Shown: in pieces, positions 34,449 through 43,631 of the stretch
Numbering within the stretch: position 1 is the stretch's first letter
Layout of the letters: the number at the start of each line of letters is the position of its first letter
Assembly: GCA_017619975.1 (NCBI GenBank)
Contig: JAFZRH010000050.1
Coordinates: 1-44,837, forward strand
Length of the DNA: 44,837 nucleotides
DNA from: Lachnospiraceae bacterium
GTDB lineage: Bacteria; Bacillota; Clostridia; Lachnospirales; Lachnospiraceae
Direction: 5' to 3'
The notes under the pieces: generated by a model
The model's database searches: none
The model's input: the letters and a program-made list of their open reading frames with translations, nothing else
What the model was told of the DNA's origin: nothing
Made by a program: the position numbers and the translations under genes

Positions 34449-36860
34449 GTGAAAAAGAAGCACTGGAAAGCTTTGATCCTTTCTTCTCTGTTCGTCCTGA
34501 CCTGCCTGATCGGTATGCTGGGCGGAAAAGAAGCGGGACATGCGGAAAGCCAGGGAGGCACTGTTTCGGCAGCCTCCCTTCCCGTGATGTGTTTTATATA
34601 CGGGGAAAAGCGGATCAATCCGGTTTACGGCTATACCGGCGAGGTATCCGGTGCTGACGATCAGATTGTTTATCCTTTGCCGGAGGACGGGCCGGAGATC
34701 ACGGTCTGTCTGATCGACGGCGCAGAGCTTGTCCGTTCCGTCTCCTATGAGCTGAGAGGCGAAGACGGCAGGCTGATCTCCCGCGGTGACGTGATGTCGT
34801 TCGAGGGGCAGCGCGGCGATCAGCGTTTTACGGTTCGTTTTGAAGATATTCTGACGCGTGACGAGTATTATCATCTGTCCTTCCTTGTTTCCGCCGGGCG
34901 GCAGCAGGGGTATTACTATACCCGTGTGATCCGGCTTTCGGATCCCGTTCCGCTGACCAGTCTGCTCCAGTACGGGCAGACCATGCACGATGATCTGTTC
35001 CAGCGGGATTCGGCCAGAAAATATGCGGCGCAGCTGGAAACCGATACGAAGAGCGAAAAAGATTCACTGGCTCTTGTCACGATCAACGGAAACTTCGATC
35101 AGCTGGTCTGGGGCAGCTCCGGTGCCAGGCAGATCTCGGAGACCTGGCTGACGATTGAAGCGATCCAGAGCAACTACGCCTACCTGTCCTTCTCTTATCT
35201 GGCGCAGGCGGATTTTGCCGAAGGGCAGCCGGTCCGTTTCCGCGTCTTGGAAGCCATGACGCTGCAGTACAGCGAGTCAACGATCTATATTTTAAAGTAC
35301 GACCGTCACACGGAGCAGCTTTGGTCGTTTGAGGATAATACGATCTCGACCGGCGCCGGAATCCTTCTGGGGGTTCAGGAGCAGAGCAGCCTGCAGCGGC
35401 AGAGCTCCCCGAATGACAAGTTTACCGCTTTTACCGTTGCGGGGGAGCTGTTCTGCTATGATGCGGAAGAGCAGGAGCTGACCAAGGTTTTCAGCTTCCG
35501 CCGGAACGGTGAAAACGAACTGCGGACGCTTCAGAGGGAGTATTCCATCCGGATCCTTGAGGTCGGCAACGACGGACGAATCGAGTTTATTGTTAACGGC
35601 TATATGAACGGCGGAGAGAGAGAGGGAAACTGCGGCCTGTCCTATTGCAATTATTCTCCGAAGGACAGGACCGTAACAGAGCATATTTCGCTTTCTTCCG
35701 CACAGAGCGCCGGCCGTCTTCTGGAAGAAATGAACCGGCTGCTGGCGAAAGGCAACGATCATTTCCTGTATTTTGCCTTTGACCGGGAAGTCCTGGTCAT
35801 GGACATCAGTACAGGCGAAACGGCCGTGCTGGTTCCCCCTGCCGAATATCCCGGACTTGTCATCAATGACGAGGGAACGGTTTTTGCCTGGGCATCCGGC
35901 GCCGACCAGAAGCTCCCCTCGTCGATCCGGATCGTCAATCTGGAGACCGGCAGGAGGGAGACGCTGTCGGCAGAGGAAGGGATGTTTTTACAGCCGCTGG
36001 GCTATATTCAGGAGGATCTGGTCGTCGGCTACGGCAGCCGTTCGGATCTTCCGGTTTTTGACGGCCTGGAAAACCGCTATGCGTTTCAGCGTTTTGTGAT
36101 CCTGGATGCGGCGCTGAAACCGCTGCATACCTATGAATTTGAAGATGTCTGTATTGACCGCATCGAGATCAGCACGGAAAAAATGACCATTCACCGTTTC
36201 GGACGGGGAACGGACGGTGAGTACCTTTACATGCCGACAGACATTATGCTTCGGAATGACGGAGAAGCGGCGGAAACGCGCGGTTTCTCGGATTATCCGC
36301 ATGAGAGTCTGAAAAAGCTGACCGTTCTTTCCTACGCGCGGCTGCCTTCTTCCCTGCGTATCACCAGACAGACGGCAGAGGTCTTTATCCCGGGGCGTTC
36401 CGTCAGTCTGCCGGCGGCAGAGGATGACGATACCGGCAGACACTATTACGCCTACGGCCGGGGCGATTTCCTTGGCATGCGGTATCAGCCCGGCGAGGCG
36501 ATCTCGCTGGCCGGCGCGGAATATGGGTATGTCCTGGATGACGACGGAGAGCTGATCTGGTGCTGGAGTCCCCGCGGAGAAGTAAAATCCCTGACGCCCA
36601 GCCCGAATCCGTTGAAAGATCCGGAAAAGATCGGAAATCTTACCGGCGCGAATTTCAGGCAGCTGGTTTATTATCTGAACGAAGGGATCCCCGTCTACTG
36701 GATCGCACCGGAGCAGCAGCCGCTCTGGCTGATCGGGTATGACTGGGATCGGGTGAGTCTGTTTGATCCTCAGAACGGGACGAATTCGCAGATGGATCTG
36801 ACAGAACTGGATGCGATGATCGGCAGAGACAACAATTATCTTTGGTATTCGAAGGAATAG
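34449..36860 (+). CDS. Large exported protein of unknown function
   Basis: An 803-residue protein starting at GTG 34449, three bases after the dCMP deaminase stop. The start is supported by the signal sequence it yields (KKKHWKALILSSLFVLTCLIGML, possible cut after GHA). The cysteine in VLTC does not make a convincing lipobox. The remainder is soluble, acidic and beta-rich, with repeating short blocks such as LFCYDAEEQELTKVFSF, LVMDISTGETAVLV and IRIVNLETGRRETL. These resemble blades of a beta-propeller (inference). The C-terminus ends in short hydrophilic residues with no anchor. No known family was recognised. Confidence 0.75.
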   Translation: MKKKHWKALILSSLFVLTCLIGMLGGKEAGHAESQGGTVSAASLPVMCFIYGEKRINPVYGYTGEVSGADDQIVYPLPEDGPEITVCLIDGAELVRSVSYELRGEDGRLISRGDVMSFEGQRGDQRFTVRFEDILTRDEYYHLSFLVSAGRQQGYYYTRVIRLSDPVPLTSLLQYGQTMHDDLFQRDSARKYAAQLETDTKSEKDSLALVTINGNFDQLVWGSSGARQISETWLTIEAIQSNYAYLSFSYLAQADFAEGQPVRFRVLEAMTLQYSESTIYILKYDRHTEQLWSFEDNTISTGAGILLGVQEQSSLQRQSSPNDKFTAFTVAGELFCYDAEEQELTKVFSFRRNGENELRTLQREYSIRILEVGNDGRIEFIVNGYMNGGEREGNCGLSYCNYSPKDRTVTEHISLSSAQSAGRLLEEMNRLLAKGNDHFLYFAFDREVLVMDISTGETAVLVPPAEYPGLVINDEGTVFAWASGADQKLPSSIRIVNLETGRRETLSAEEGMFLQPLGYIQEDLVVGYGSRSDLPVFDGLENRYAFQRFVILDAALKPLHTYEFEDVCIDRIEISTEKMTIHRFGRGTDGEYLYMPTDIMLRNDGEAAETRGFSDYPHESLKKLTVLSYARLPSSLRITRQTAEVFIPGRSVSLPAAEDDDTGRHYYAYGRGDFLGMRYQPGEAISLAGAEYGYVLDDDGELIWCWSPRGEVKSLTPSPNPLKDPEKIGNLTGANFRQLVYYLNEGIPVYWIAPEQQPLWLIGYDWDRVSLFDPQNGTNSQMDLTELDAMIGRDNNYLWYSKE

Positions 36861-36871
36861 CAATTTAGGGA

Positions 36872-36901
36872 TTGACGAAGCGGCCGATCTGTGTGTATAA
36901 T
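36872..36901 (+). promoter_or_regulatory. Promoter of the SRP RNA
   Basis: TTGACG (36872-36877), an 18-base spacer, perfect TATAAT (36896-36901). Initiation is expected near 36908, right at the start of the RNA. Confidence 0.8.
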
Positions 36902-36907
36902 GACAGC

Positions 36908-37158
36908 CTGAACCGATTTTTCTTTCCGCGCAGCCGGGGCAGTAGCGCGCCTTGTACCTGCAGCTGGCAGGGGTGATATGCTCTGTGAGGGCCGGATGAA
37001 GATGAACCGGAAAAGGCTTTCGGTCTTACGCAACAGGACTTGTGAACCGTGTCAGGTCGGGAACGAAGCAGCACTAAGCAACCCTCCTGTGTGCCGTAAG
37101 CGAGCCGGGAGTCTCGGTCGTTTTCATGTGTGTTCGATGGGGCATGCGCGGATTTTTT
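36908..37158 (+). ncRNA. ffs: Signal recognition particle RNA, large Gram-positive type
   Basis: The conserved domain IV is at about 37042-37080 (GTGAACC, GTCAGG, GGAA tetraloop at 37060-37063, AAGCAGCA), where Ffh binds. An Alu-like 5' domain is visible (CGGGGCAGTAGCG, CCTTGTACCTGCAG), as in Bacillus scRNA. The ends pair: CCGCGCA (36926-36932) with TGCGCGG (37145-37151), followed by A and six T's (37153-37158) as terminator. About 250 nucleotides. The exact mature ends are not defined by sequence. Location directly before dnaX is the arrangement known from Bacillus. Confidence 0.9.
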
Positions 37159-37159
37159 G

Positions 37160-37188
37160 TTGCCTTTTTTATCTTGCTATGATATGAT
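37160..37188 (+). promoter_or_regulatory. Probable promoter of dnaX-ybaB-recR
   Basis: TTGCCT (37160-37165), 17 bases, TATGAT (37183-37188), beginning right after the SRP RNA terminator. Transcription would start near 37195, leaving a leader of about 35 bases that contains GGAAGGGAAG. Confidence 0.55.
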
Positions 37189-37230
37189 GATTCCAAGGAT
37201 CTTACAGAGATCTTTTCGGAAGGGAAGCAG

Positions 37231-38826
37231 ATGGCTTACGTAGCGTTGTACCGCAAATGGCGTCCCTCGTCTTTTGATGAGGTCAAAGGTCAGGAGACCG
37301 TCGTCACCACCCTGAAGAATCAGGTCAGAAGCGGCCGGATCGGGCACGCTTACTTGTTTTGCGGTTCACGCGGCACCGGCAAGACTTCTGTCGCAAAGAT
37401 CCTTGCCAGGACGGTCAACTGTGAAAATCCGGCGGACGGCTGTGCCTGCGGAAAGTGCGCCAGCTGCCGGAGCATCGACGAGGGATCCTCGACTAATGTG
37501 ATCGAGATCGACGCGGCATCCAACAACGGCGTGGACAATGTCCGGGAGATCCGGGACGAAGTCGCGTACCGGCCGGCTGAAGGGAAGTACCGGGTCTATA
37601 TCATCGACGAAGTCCATATGCTTTCCCCGGGAGCTTTCAACGCGCTTCTGAAAACGCTGGAAGAACCGCCGGAATATGTGATCTTTATTCTGGCGACAAC
37701 CGAACCGCATAAGATCCCCGCCACGATCCTGTCGCGCTGCCAGCGCTATGATTTTCATCGGATCACGCCGGAGGACATCGTTTCCCGCCTGAAGGAACTG
37801 ATGGCCGGAGAGGGGATCGAGGCCGAAGAGAAGGCACTGAAATATATTGCCCGAAAAGCGGACGGAGCCCTGCGGGATGCCATCAGCCTGTTTGATCAGA
37901 GCATTTCTGCCCTGAACGGGAAGAAACTGCGCTATGAGGATGCTTTGAAGGCGCTCGGTACCGTCGACAGTGAGATCTTAAGCCGCTTCCTGCAGGCGAT
38001 CCTGCTGGATGATACCACGGAAGCTCTCGGCGTGATCGAGGAAGTGCGGGGCGAAGGCCGTGAACTGGGACAGTTCGTGCAGGATTTCGTCTGGTATCTC
38101 CGGAATCTGCTGCTTCTGATGACGGCAGACGCGCCGGCGGATCTGCTGGAGATGTCCGAAGAGGACTGGCTGCGGCTCTCTGCCGAAAGCAAGATGACGA
38201 AACCGGAGGAGCTGATGGTCCTGATCCGTCTGTTTTCCTCTTTATATAACGATATGCGCGGCGCCGCGGACAAGCGGATCCTGCTGGAGGTCGCGACGAT
38301 CCGTGCTACCCGGCCGGCTACCGAAAAAACGGAGGAAGCACTGCCGGCCCGACTCACGAGACTGGAAAGAAAGCTGGACCGTCTGGAAAAGGCGGGACCG
38401 GCCGGCGGGACGGGAGCTGTGCCGGAGGAAAAAGATCCGGCGGCTGCGTCAGCGCAGAAGCCGGCGGCACCCGCACCGGTCCGCATCAGTCCTGCGCAGT
38501 GGGAAGATCTGAAGCTCATCAAAGACAATTGGAGCAGTCTTTTAGGCGGGCTGGATCATCAGAGCGCACAGCTGCTCAGGACGACCTGGCTGGAACCGAA
38601 GGACGGCGGTGTCATGGGGCTGGTATTCCCGGATACTTTTACCGCCAATATGGTGAAACGTTTCGGCGTTCTGGAGCAGCTCAGCCGACTGATTGCGGAA
38701 AAGTACAAAAAGTCGATACGCTTTGACCTGCGAACCAAAAGCCTGAAGGAAACAGAGCCTGTCTTCGCGGTCAGTGAAGAAGATTTATCGCAGTTTCATA
38801 TAAGAATCGAAACGGAGGACGAGTGA
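37231..38826 (+). CDS. dnaX: DNA polymerase III subunit gamma/tau
   Basis: A 531-residue clamp-loader ATPase. Walker A is GSRGTGKT (residues 45-52); the zinc module has cysteines 64, 73, 76 and 79 (CENPADGCACGKCASC); Walker B is YIIDEVHML; the SRC motif is ILSRCQRYDF. The C-terminal part (about 380-531) has an Ala/Pro-rich linker (about 395-425) and a tau-type domain. No programmed-frameshift slippery A-run was noticed, so the single product is probably tau-like. The stop overlaps the ybaB start (TGATG). Confidence 0.96.
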   Translation: MAYVALYRKWRPSSFDEVKGQETVVTTLKNQVRSGRIGHAYLFCGSRGTGKTSVAKILARTVNCENPADGCACGKCASCRSIDEGSSTNVIEIDAASNNGVDNVREIRDEVAYRPAEGKYRVYIIDEVHMLSPGAFNALLKTLEEPPEYVIFILATTEPHKIPATILSRCQRYDFHRITPEDIVSRLKELMAGEGIEAEEKALKYIARKADGALRDAISLFDQSISALNGKKLRYEDALKALGTVDSEILSRFLQAILLDDTTEALGVIEEVRGEGRELGQFVQDFVWYLRNLLLLMTADAPADLLEMSEEDWLRLSAESKMTKPEELMVLIRLFSSLYNDMRGAADKRILLEVATIRATRPATEKTEEALPARLTRLERKLDRLEKAGPAGGTGAVPEEKDPAAASAQKPAAPAPVRISPAQWEDLKLIKDNWSSLLGGLDHQSAQLLRTTWLEPKDGGVMGLVFPDTFTANMVKRFGVLEQLSRLIAEKYKKSIRFDLRTKSLKETEPVFAVSEEDLSQFHIRIETEDE

Positions 38827-39164
38827 TGGCAAAGCATGGCGGATACAGCGGAGGGATGCCTTCGAACATGGGGAATCTGATGAAGCAGGCACAGCGGATG
38901 CAGCGTCAGATGGAAGAAAAAAGCCAGGAACTGGAAGCAAAAGAATATTCGGTCAGTACCGGCGGCGGTGCCGTGGAATTGATTATGAACGGGAAATTCG
39001 AGGTGATCACGCTCCGGATCAAACCGGAGGTCGTTGATCCGGATGATGTGGAAATGCTGGAGGATCTGGTCGTGGCTGCCATGAACGAAGCGATACGCCT
39101 GATCCAGAGTGATAAGCAGTCGGTGATGAGCGGGCTGGCCGGACTGGGAGGTTTTGGTCTGTAA
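38826..39164 (+). CDS. YbaB/EbfC nucleoid-associated protein
   Basis: A 112-residue DNA-binding protein that forms dimers and clamps DNA. It has a Gly/Met-rich start (GGYSGGMPSNMGNLMKQAQRM), the family core KEYSVSTGGGAVELIMNGKFEV and ALLxxDxEMLEDLVVAAMNEA-like DPDDVEMLEDLVVAAMNEA. Its position between dnaX and recR is the rule in most bacteria. Both junctions overlap by one base (TGATG and TAATG), implying strict coupling. Confidence 0.95.
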   Translation: MAKHGGYSGGMPSNMGNLMKQAQRMQRQMEEKSQELEAKEYSVSTGGGAVELIMNGKFEVITLRIKPEVVDPDDVEMLEDLVVAAMNEAIRLIQSDKQSVMSGLAGLGGFGL

Positions 39165-39763
39165 TGGAATACTACAGCCGCCAGATGCAGACGCTGATGG
39201 AAGAACTGGGGAAGCTGCCCGGTATCGGACAGAAAACGGCAGGACGTCTGGCGTATCATCTGATGAATCAGCCGGAGGCCGCGGTGGAATCGCTGGCAAA
39301 AGCGCTCACGGAAGCCAGACGGAACGTCCGCTTCTGCCGGTGCTGCTGTACGCTGACGGACCAGGAGCTTTGCCCCATCTGCTCCAGTCAGAAGCGGGAC
39401 CACAGTCAGATCATGGTCGTGGAGAACCCGCGGGATCTGGCTGCTTATGAACGGACCGGCAAGTATAACGGCGTTTATCATGTTCTTCACGGCGTGATCT
39501 CACCGGCACTCGGGATCGGGCCTTCGGACATCCGTTTGAAAGAACTGATGCAGCGCCTGCAGTCAGATGAAGTCAAAGAGGTCATTATCGCGACCGGCTC
39601 GACCCTGGAGGGCGAGACGACCGCCATGTATATTTATCAACTGATTAAACCGAGCGGTATTCTGACCAGCCGGATCGCCAGCGGCGTCCCGGTGGGAGGA
39701 GACCTGGAATATATAGATGAAATTACGCTTTACCGTGCCTTGGAAGGCCGCAGAGCATTGTAA
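39164..39763 (+). CDS. recR: Recombination mediator protein RecR
   Basis: A 199-residue partner of RecF/RecO in loading RecA at gaps. It has a helix-hairpin-helix (KLPGIGQKTAGRLAYHL), a zinc finger with Cys58, Cys61, Cys70 and Cys73 (CRCCCTLTDQELCPIC), and a Toprim domain (IMVVENPRDLAAYERTG, VIIATGSTLEGETTAMYI). The protein is complete and of standard length. Confidence 0.96.
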   Translation: MEYYSRQMQTLMEELGKLPGIGQKTAGRLAYHLMNQPEAAVESLAKALTEARRNVRFCRCCCTLTDQELCPICSSQKRDHSQIMVVENPRDLAAYERTGKYNGVYHVLHGVISPALGIGPSDIRLKELMQRLQSDEVKEVIIATGSTLEGETTAMYIYQLIKPSGILTSRIASGVPVGGDLEYIDEITLYRALEGRRAL

Positions 39764-39776
39764 CGCAGGGGGAATT

Positions 39777-42566
39777 ATGGACAAGTACACGTACAATATC
39801 AAAGCGGATAAGATTCAGAAACTGGTCAAAAAGGGCGATTTTGAGGCAGCGGTCCGGATTGCTGACACGATCGACTGGGAAGAAGTGCATTCGGTGCGTC
39901 TGCTGACGATCACTGCGGCGGCTTATGAAAATACGCGCGACTACAAGTCTGCGATCGAGCTGCTGCAGATGGCCTATGAAGAGTCGGCCGTCGGAAAACG
40001 CATTCTTTACAAGCTGACCGGTCTGGCGATCGCCATGGGGGACGTGGAGCTTGCCCAGCATTACTACGAAATGTATCTGCAGGAAGCCTCCGACGACAAC
40101 GGCCGCTATCTGCTGCGTTATTTGCTGGCGGAACTGAAAAAGGAACCGCTGGATAAACGCATTGCGATTCTGGAGACCTATCGGAAATATGAATTCGAAG
40201 AGGAATGGGCGCTCCGCCTGGCGCAGATGTATGACGAGGCCGGCATGGGCAATGAGTGCGTCAAGCTCTGCGATGAGATCATTCTCTGGTTCGGCGTCGG
40301 CGACTATGTGGATGAAGCGATGGCGCTGAAAGAAAAGTATGCGCCATTAAGCGAAGAACAGAAGGAGCATCGGGACAATAAAGAATTCTACGAGCAGCGG
40401 TATCAGGAAGTTGTCAGCGAATACAACAGCCGCGAAGAAGCACTGCTGAAACGGGACGAGGAAGAAAATGATCCGGAAGCGGCAGCGCAGAAGGAAGAGG
40501 AATCTTGGTCGCGGCAGATCCTGCTGGTGGAAGCGGACAGTCTGGAAGAGGCTGTACCGAAGGCACTGGAGCGGGTCTCCATCTATTATCGGGCGAAAGG
40601 TCTTCCGATGGGGAAGATCAGCCGTATCTCGGCGGAACGCTTTAATGAGATCGGTTTTGAAGCGGCCCGGGAGCACTTGAAAGACAGAGATCTCCTGGTG
40701 GATGAAGCCTCCGCCCTGTCGGAAGATCTGCTGTCCGATATCGTTCACAGCCTGAAATATGAGAAGAACAGTCAGCTCTTTATCCTGACCGATAAACCGA
40801 CGCAGCTGGCTTATCTGGATGCCAGACTGGGTGAGTTTACGGAAAAGGATGTGACGGTTCCGCAGATCGCGGTCTCTGAACCGCATGCGGAAGACGTGCT
40901 GATGCATGTTTCCGAAACCGTGGAGGATGAGCTCTCCGAACAGAAGAAGACGGAAGAAGAGGCAGTGAAGGAAGAACAGCTGGAGCTGAAGTTTGATATG
41001 CCTCAGACGCCGGAACCCCAGGACTGGGCATCGGCGGCGGAAGCGGCAAGAATGACAGCGGAACTGCCGAAGGTGGAAGCAGCCACCCCGGAAACCGAGC
41101 TGATGGTTCCGGAAAATGAGGAGAAGCTGCCGGAGACTGAGCTGAACGTCCCGGAAATCGAAGAGAAGCTGCCGGAACCCGAGCTGAACGTCCCGGAAAC
41201 CGAAGAGAAGCTGCCTGAGATCGAGTTGAACGTGCCGGAAACCGAAGAGAAACTGCCGGAACCCGAGCTGAACGTGACGGAAATCGAAGAGAAGCTGCCG
41301 GAACCCGAGCTGAACGTGCCGGAAATCGAAGAGAACCTGCCTGAACCCGAGCTGAACGTGCCGGAAATCGAAGAGAAGCTGCCGGAAATCGAGCTGAACG
41401 TGCCGGAAATCGAGGAGAAGCTGCCGGAAATCGAGTCAAAAGTGCCGGAAATCGAGGAGAAGCTGCCGGAACCCGAGCTGAACGTCCCGGAAATCGAGGA
41501 GAAGCTGCCGGAGACCGAACTGAACATCCCGGAAATCGAGGAGAAGCTGCCTGACGCAGAAGCGGCAGTGACGGCAGTTCCTGCCCGGGAGGAGCCGGAG
41601 ATTCGCGTTCCGGATAAAGATCAGACGATCATTTCCGCCGTACAGGCGGCCGTTGCCGGGATCGCTGCGAAGGAAATGCGCGGGCAGACCGCGGAAGAAA
41701 AGACTGTTCCTTCCGAACAGGAAGAGCCGCTGACGCTCAATGATCTGGAGGACGGCGTTCAGTGGACCTTCGATGACTTCCTGCGGGATCAGAAAGCAGC
41801 GCGGGAAGCGACCGAAAAGGTTTCGGCTCCGGAGGAAGAAGCGCCTGCGGAGAGTGAACCGGAAACCTGGGCTCCGTTCATCGGCGATTTTGAAGAGAAA
41901 GAACTCTCTGAACCGGTCGGAGAAATCGTTAAAAAGACGGAAGAAACCGTGAGAAAAGCGGAAGAAGCCGTTCAGAAGACGGAATTCCCCGTTCCGGAGA
42001 AGACGAAGGTCGTGCCTACCTCAAAGATCCGGGAAGCGGTCAGGGAACGGGAAGCCTTAAAAGAAATAGAACTGGCGCAGGAGACGCTGGAGGAGGAAGT
42101 CAAGGAAACTCTGGCATCCAAGGTTAAGGCGGCTGAGGAAAATGCCGCGCAGGATCTGGCCAAAGCCGCCCCCGCGACGACGGTCGTAAGTGCTCTGAAA
42201 GCTGCTGTCGCCGAGGCTGAGAAGCCGGTGAAGGACAGCAAGCCGATAGAGGGCGAAACGAAAGCGGTGAAGAAAGTCAGCACGACCACCGAAAAAATCG
42301 GCGCTATCGGCATGAGTGAAGAAGCTTTCGTGGAATACGCGAAAAATTATCTGACCTCCATCGACTGTGTCCTGGATGACGTAGGGGATCTGGCTCTGCA
42401 GAATGCCGCGGAAAGCCGTGTGGCAAACGGGACGCTTCTGACCAAGGAAGAAGCGGAAAACATGATCGAGGAAGCCGCGGATCTGGCAGAAAAGAAGGGC
42501 GGTCTCTTTGTCCGCCGTTACGACAAGGAAGGATGTCTGATCCTTCGCAGCAAGTATATCAAATAA
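39777..42566 (+). CDS. 929-residue TPR-like acidic protein with 14-residue tandem repeats
   Basis: Start ATG 39777 (MDKYTYNIKADKIQ) is preceded by GGGGGAA; the open frame reaches back into recR. The N-terminal 210 residues are helical pairs like tetratricopeptides (GDFEAAVRIADTIDWEE, NTRDYKSAIELLQMAYEE, MGDVELAQHYYEMYL). A Rossmann-like segment follows (RQILLVEADSLEEAVPKALE, QLFILTDKPTQLAYLD), resembling an AAA fold without a P-loop. Then come eleven 14-residue repeats, a long Glu/Lys/Ala-rich helical stretch and a conserved-looking C-terminus (YAKNYLTSIDCVLDDVGD, RRYDKEGCLIL). No signal peptide, so cytoplasmic. Scaffold or regulatory function is guesswork. Confidence 0.85.
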   Translation: MDKYTYNIKADKIQKLVKKGDFEAAVRIADTIDWEEVHSVRLLTITAAAYENTRDYKSAIELLQMAYEESAVGKRILYKLTGLAIAMGDVELAQHYYEMYLQEASDDNGRYLLRYLLAELKKEPLDKRIAILETYRKYEFEEEWALRLAQMYDEAGMGNECVKLCDEIILWFGVGDYVDEAMALKEKYAPLSEEQKEHRDNKEFYEQRYQEVVSEYNSREEALLKRDEEENDPEAAAQKEEESWSRQILLVEADSLEEAVPKALERVSIYYRAKGLPMGKISRISAERFNEIGFEAAREHLKDRDLLVDEASALSEDLLSDIVHSLKYEKNSQLFILTDKPTQLAYLDARLGEFTEKDVTVPQIAVSEPHAEDVLMHVSETVEDELSEQKKTEEEAVKEEQLELKFDMPQTPEPQDWASAAEAARMTAELPKVEAATPETELMVPENEEKLPETELNVPEIEEKLPEPELNVPETEEKLPEIELNVPETEEKLPEPELNVTEIEEKLPEPELNVPEIEENLPEPELNVPEIEEKLPEIELNVPEIEEKLPEIESKVPEIEEKLPEPELNVPEIEEKLPETELNIPEIEEKLPDAEAAVTAVPAREEPEIRVPDKDQTIISAVQAAVAGIAAKEMRGQTAEEKTVPSEQEEPLTLNDLEDGVQWTFDDFLRDQKAAREATEKVSAPEEEAPAESEPETWAPFIGDFEEKELSEPVGEIVKKTEETVRKAEEAVQKTEFPVPEKTKVVPTSKIREAVREREALKEIELAQETLEEEVKETLASKVKAAEENAAQDLAKAAPATTVVSALKAAVAEAEKPVKDSKPIEGETKAVKKVSTTTEKIGAIGMSEEAFVEYAKNYLTSIDCVLDDVGDLALQNAAESRVANGTLLTKEEAENMIEEAADLAEKKGGLFVRRYDKEGCLILRSKYIK
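41091..41552 (+). repeat. Eleven tandem 42-base repeats
   Basis: Exactly 462 bases: eleven units of 42 bases, each encoding a 14-residue block of the form EPELNVPEIEEKLP. Variation is limited mainly to position 2 (Pro, Thr or Ile), with rare changes such as VT, ENL or ESK. No unit has an indel. The reverse strand is also open through the array and reads Ser/Gly-rich. Confidence 0.97.
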
Positions 42567-42596
42567 CCGCCCGGAGGGATCCGAGAGGGGAGTCGT

Positions 42597-43631
42597 ATGC
42601 AACAAAAACCGCTGCGTTTTCTGTTTACCTCTGCCGGCCGCCGCGCCTATCTGATCCGGTACTTTCAGGAGGCCCTGAAAGGGAACGGAAAGGTCTTCGC
42701 GGCGAACAGCAGTCCAGTTTCCACGGCGCTGCAGGCAGCAGATGAGGGGATCGTGACACCGCTGATCTATGACAGCGCTTATATCCCTTTTCTGCTGGAT
42801 TTCTGCCGGGAGAAGAAGATCGATGCCCTGATGTCGCTGTTTGATATTGACCTGCCGGTCCTGGCCAGGCATAAGAAAGACTTTGCCGCTGTGGGAACCC
42901 GCGTGCTGGTGTCGGATCCGGATCTTGTCGACATCTGCAACGATAAATGGAAGACCTGTCTCTTTTTAAAAGACAACGGTTTTCCGCTGATCCCCACCTG
43001 GCTGGATCTTCGGGAAGCTCTGGAGGCAGTCCGTAACGGCGAAGTCGGTTTTCCGCTGATCGTCAAACCCCGTTGGGGGATGGGCTCCCTGTCCATCTTT
43101 ACCGCCGAAAATGAAGAAGAACTGACTGTTTTTTACGAGAAGGTCCGCCGGGAGATCTTCTGCTCATATCTGAAATATGAATCGGCTTTTGAACCCGACC
43201 GCTGCGTCCTGATCCAGAAAAAGATGACGGGCCAGGAATACGGGCTGGACAATATCGATGATCTGGACGGACACTATGTGACGACCGTTCTCCGGAAAAA
43301 GCTGGCTATGCGTTCCGGAGAGACGGATTGCGCCGAGATCGTGGAAGATCCGCAGATCCTGACTACCGCCCGCCGCCTGGCGAGCCTGACCCGCCATGTG
43401 GGCCTGATGGATCTGGATCTGATCGTGTCGGACGGAATTCCTTATATCCTGGAAATGAATGCCCGCTTCGGCGGCGGATACCCTTTCAGTCATCTGGCCG
43501 GCGTTAATATGCCGGCTGCCATCACGGCCTGGCTGCGGGGCGAAGAGGCGGATCCGGCCTTCTTCCGGGCCAGGACAGGCATCGTGGGACAAAAGGATAT
43601 CGTGCTTCTGGAGTTGAAAAAGACAACATGA
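42597..43631 (+). CDS. ATP-grasp family enzyme
   Basis: A 344-residue ATP-grasp protein similar to carbamoyl-phosphate-synthase/PylC-like ligases. A preATP-grasp domain (FLFTSAGRRAYLIRYFQEAL, ALMSLFDIDLPVLARHK) is followed by the ATP-binding part with GFPLIVKPRWGMGS, and a metal-binding end ILEMNARFGGGYPFSHLAGVN. Such enzymes join a carboxylate to an amine or other nucleophile using ATP. The substrate cannot be read from sequence. A GAGGGGAG site precedes the ATG. It overlaps the next gene by four bases (ATGA), so both probably serve one pathway. Confidence 0.88.
   Translation: MQQKPLRFLFTSAGRRAYLIRYFQEALKGNGKVFAANSSPVSTALQAADEGIVTPLIYDSAYIPFLLDFCREKKIDALMSLFDIDLPVLARHKKDFAAVGTRVLVSDPDLVDICNDKWKTCLFLKDNGFPLIPTWLDLREALEAVRNGEVGFPLIVKPRWGMGSLSIFTAENEEELTVFYEKVRREIFCSYLKYESAFEPDRCVLIQKKMTGQEYGLDNIDDLDGHYVTTVLRKKLAMRSGETDCAEIVEDPQILTTARRLASLTRHVGLMDLDLIVSDGIPYILEMNARFGGGYPFSHLAGVNMPAAITAWLRGEEADPAFFRARTGIVGQKDIVLLELKKTT

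Noticed and set aside
36978-37187. Open frames inside the SRP RNA region
   Set aside because: The RNA signature, promoter and terminator explain the region; the frames have no ribosome sites.
41003-41527. Ser/Gly-rich minus-strand frame across the 42-base repeats
   Set aside because: It results from reading the repeat array backwards; no start signals.
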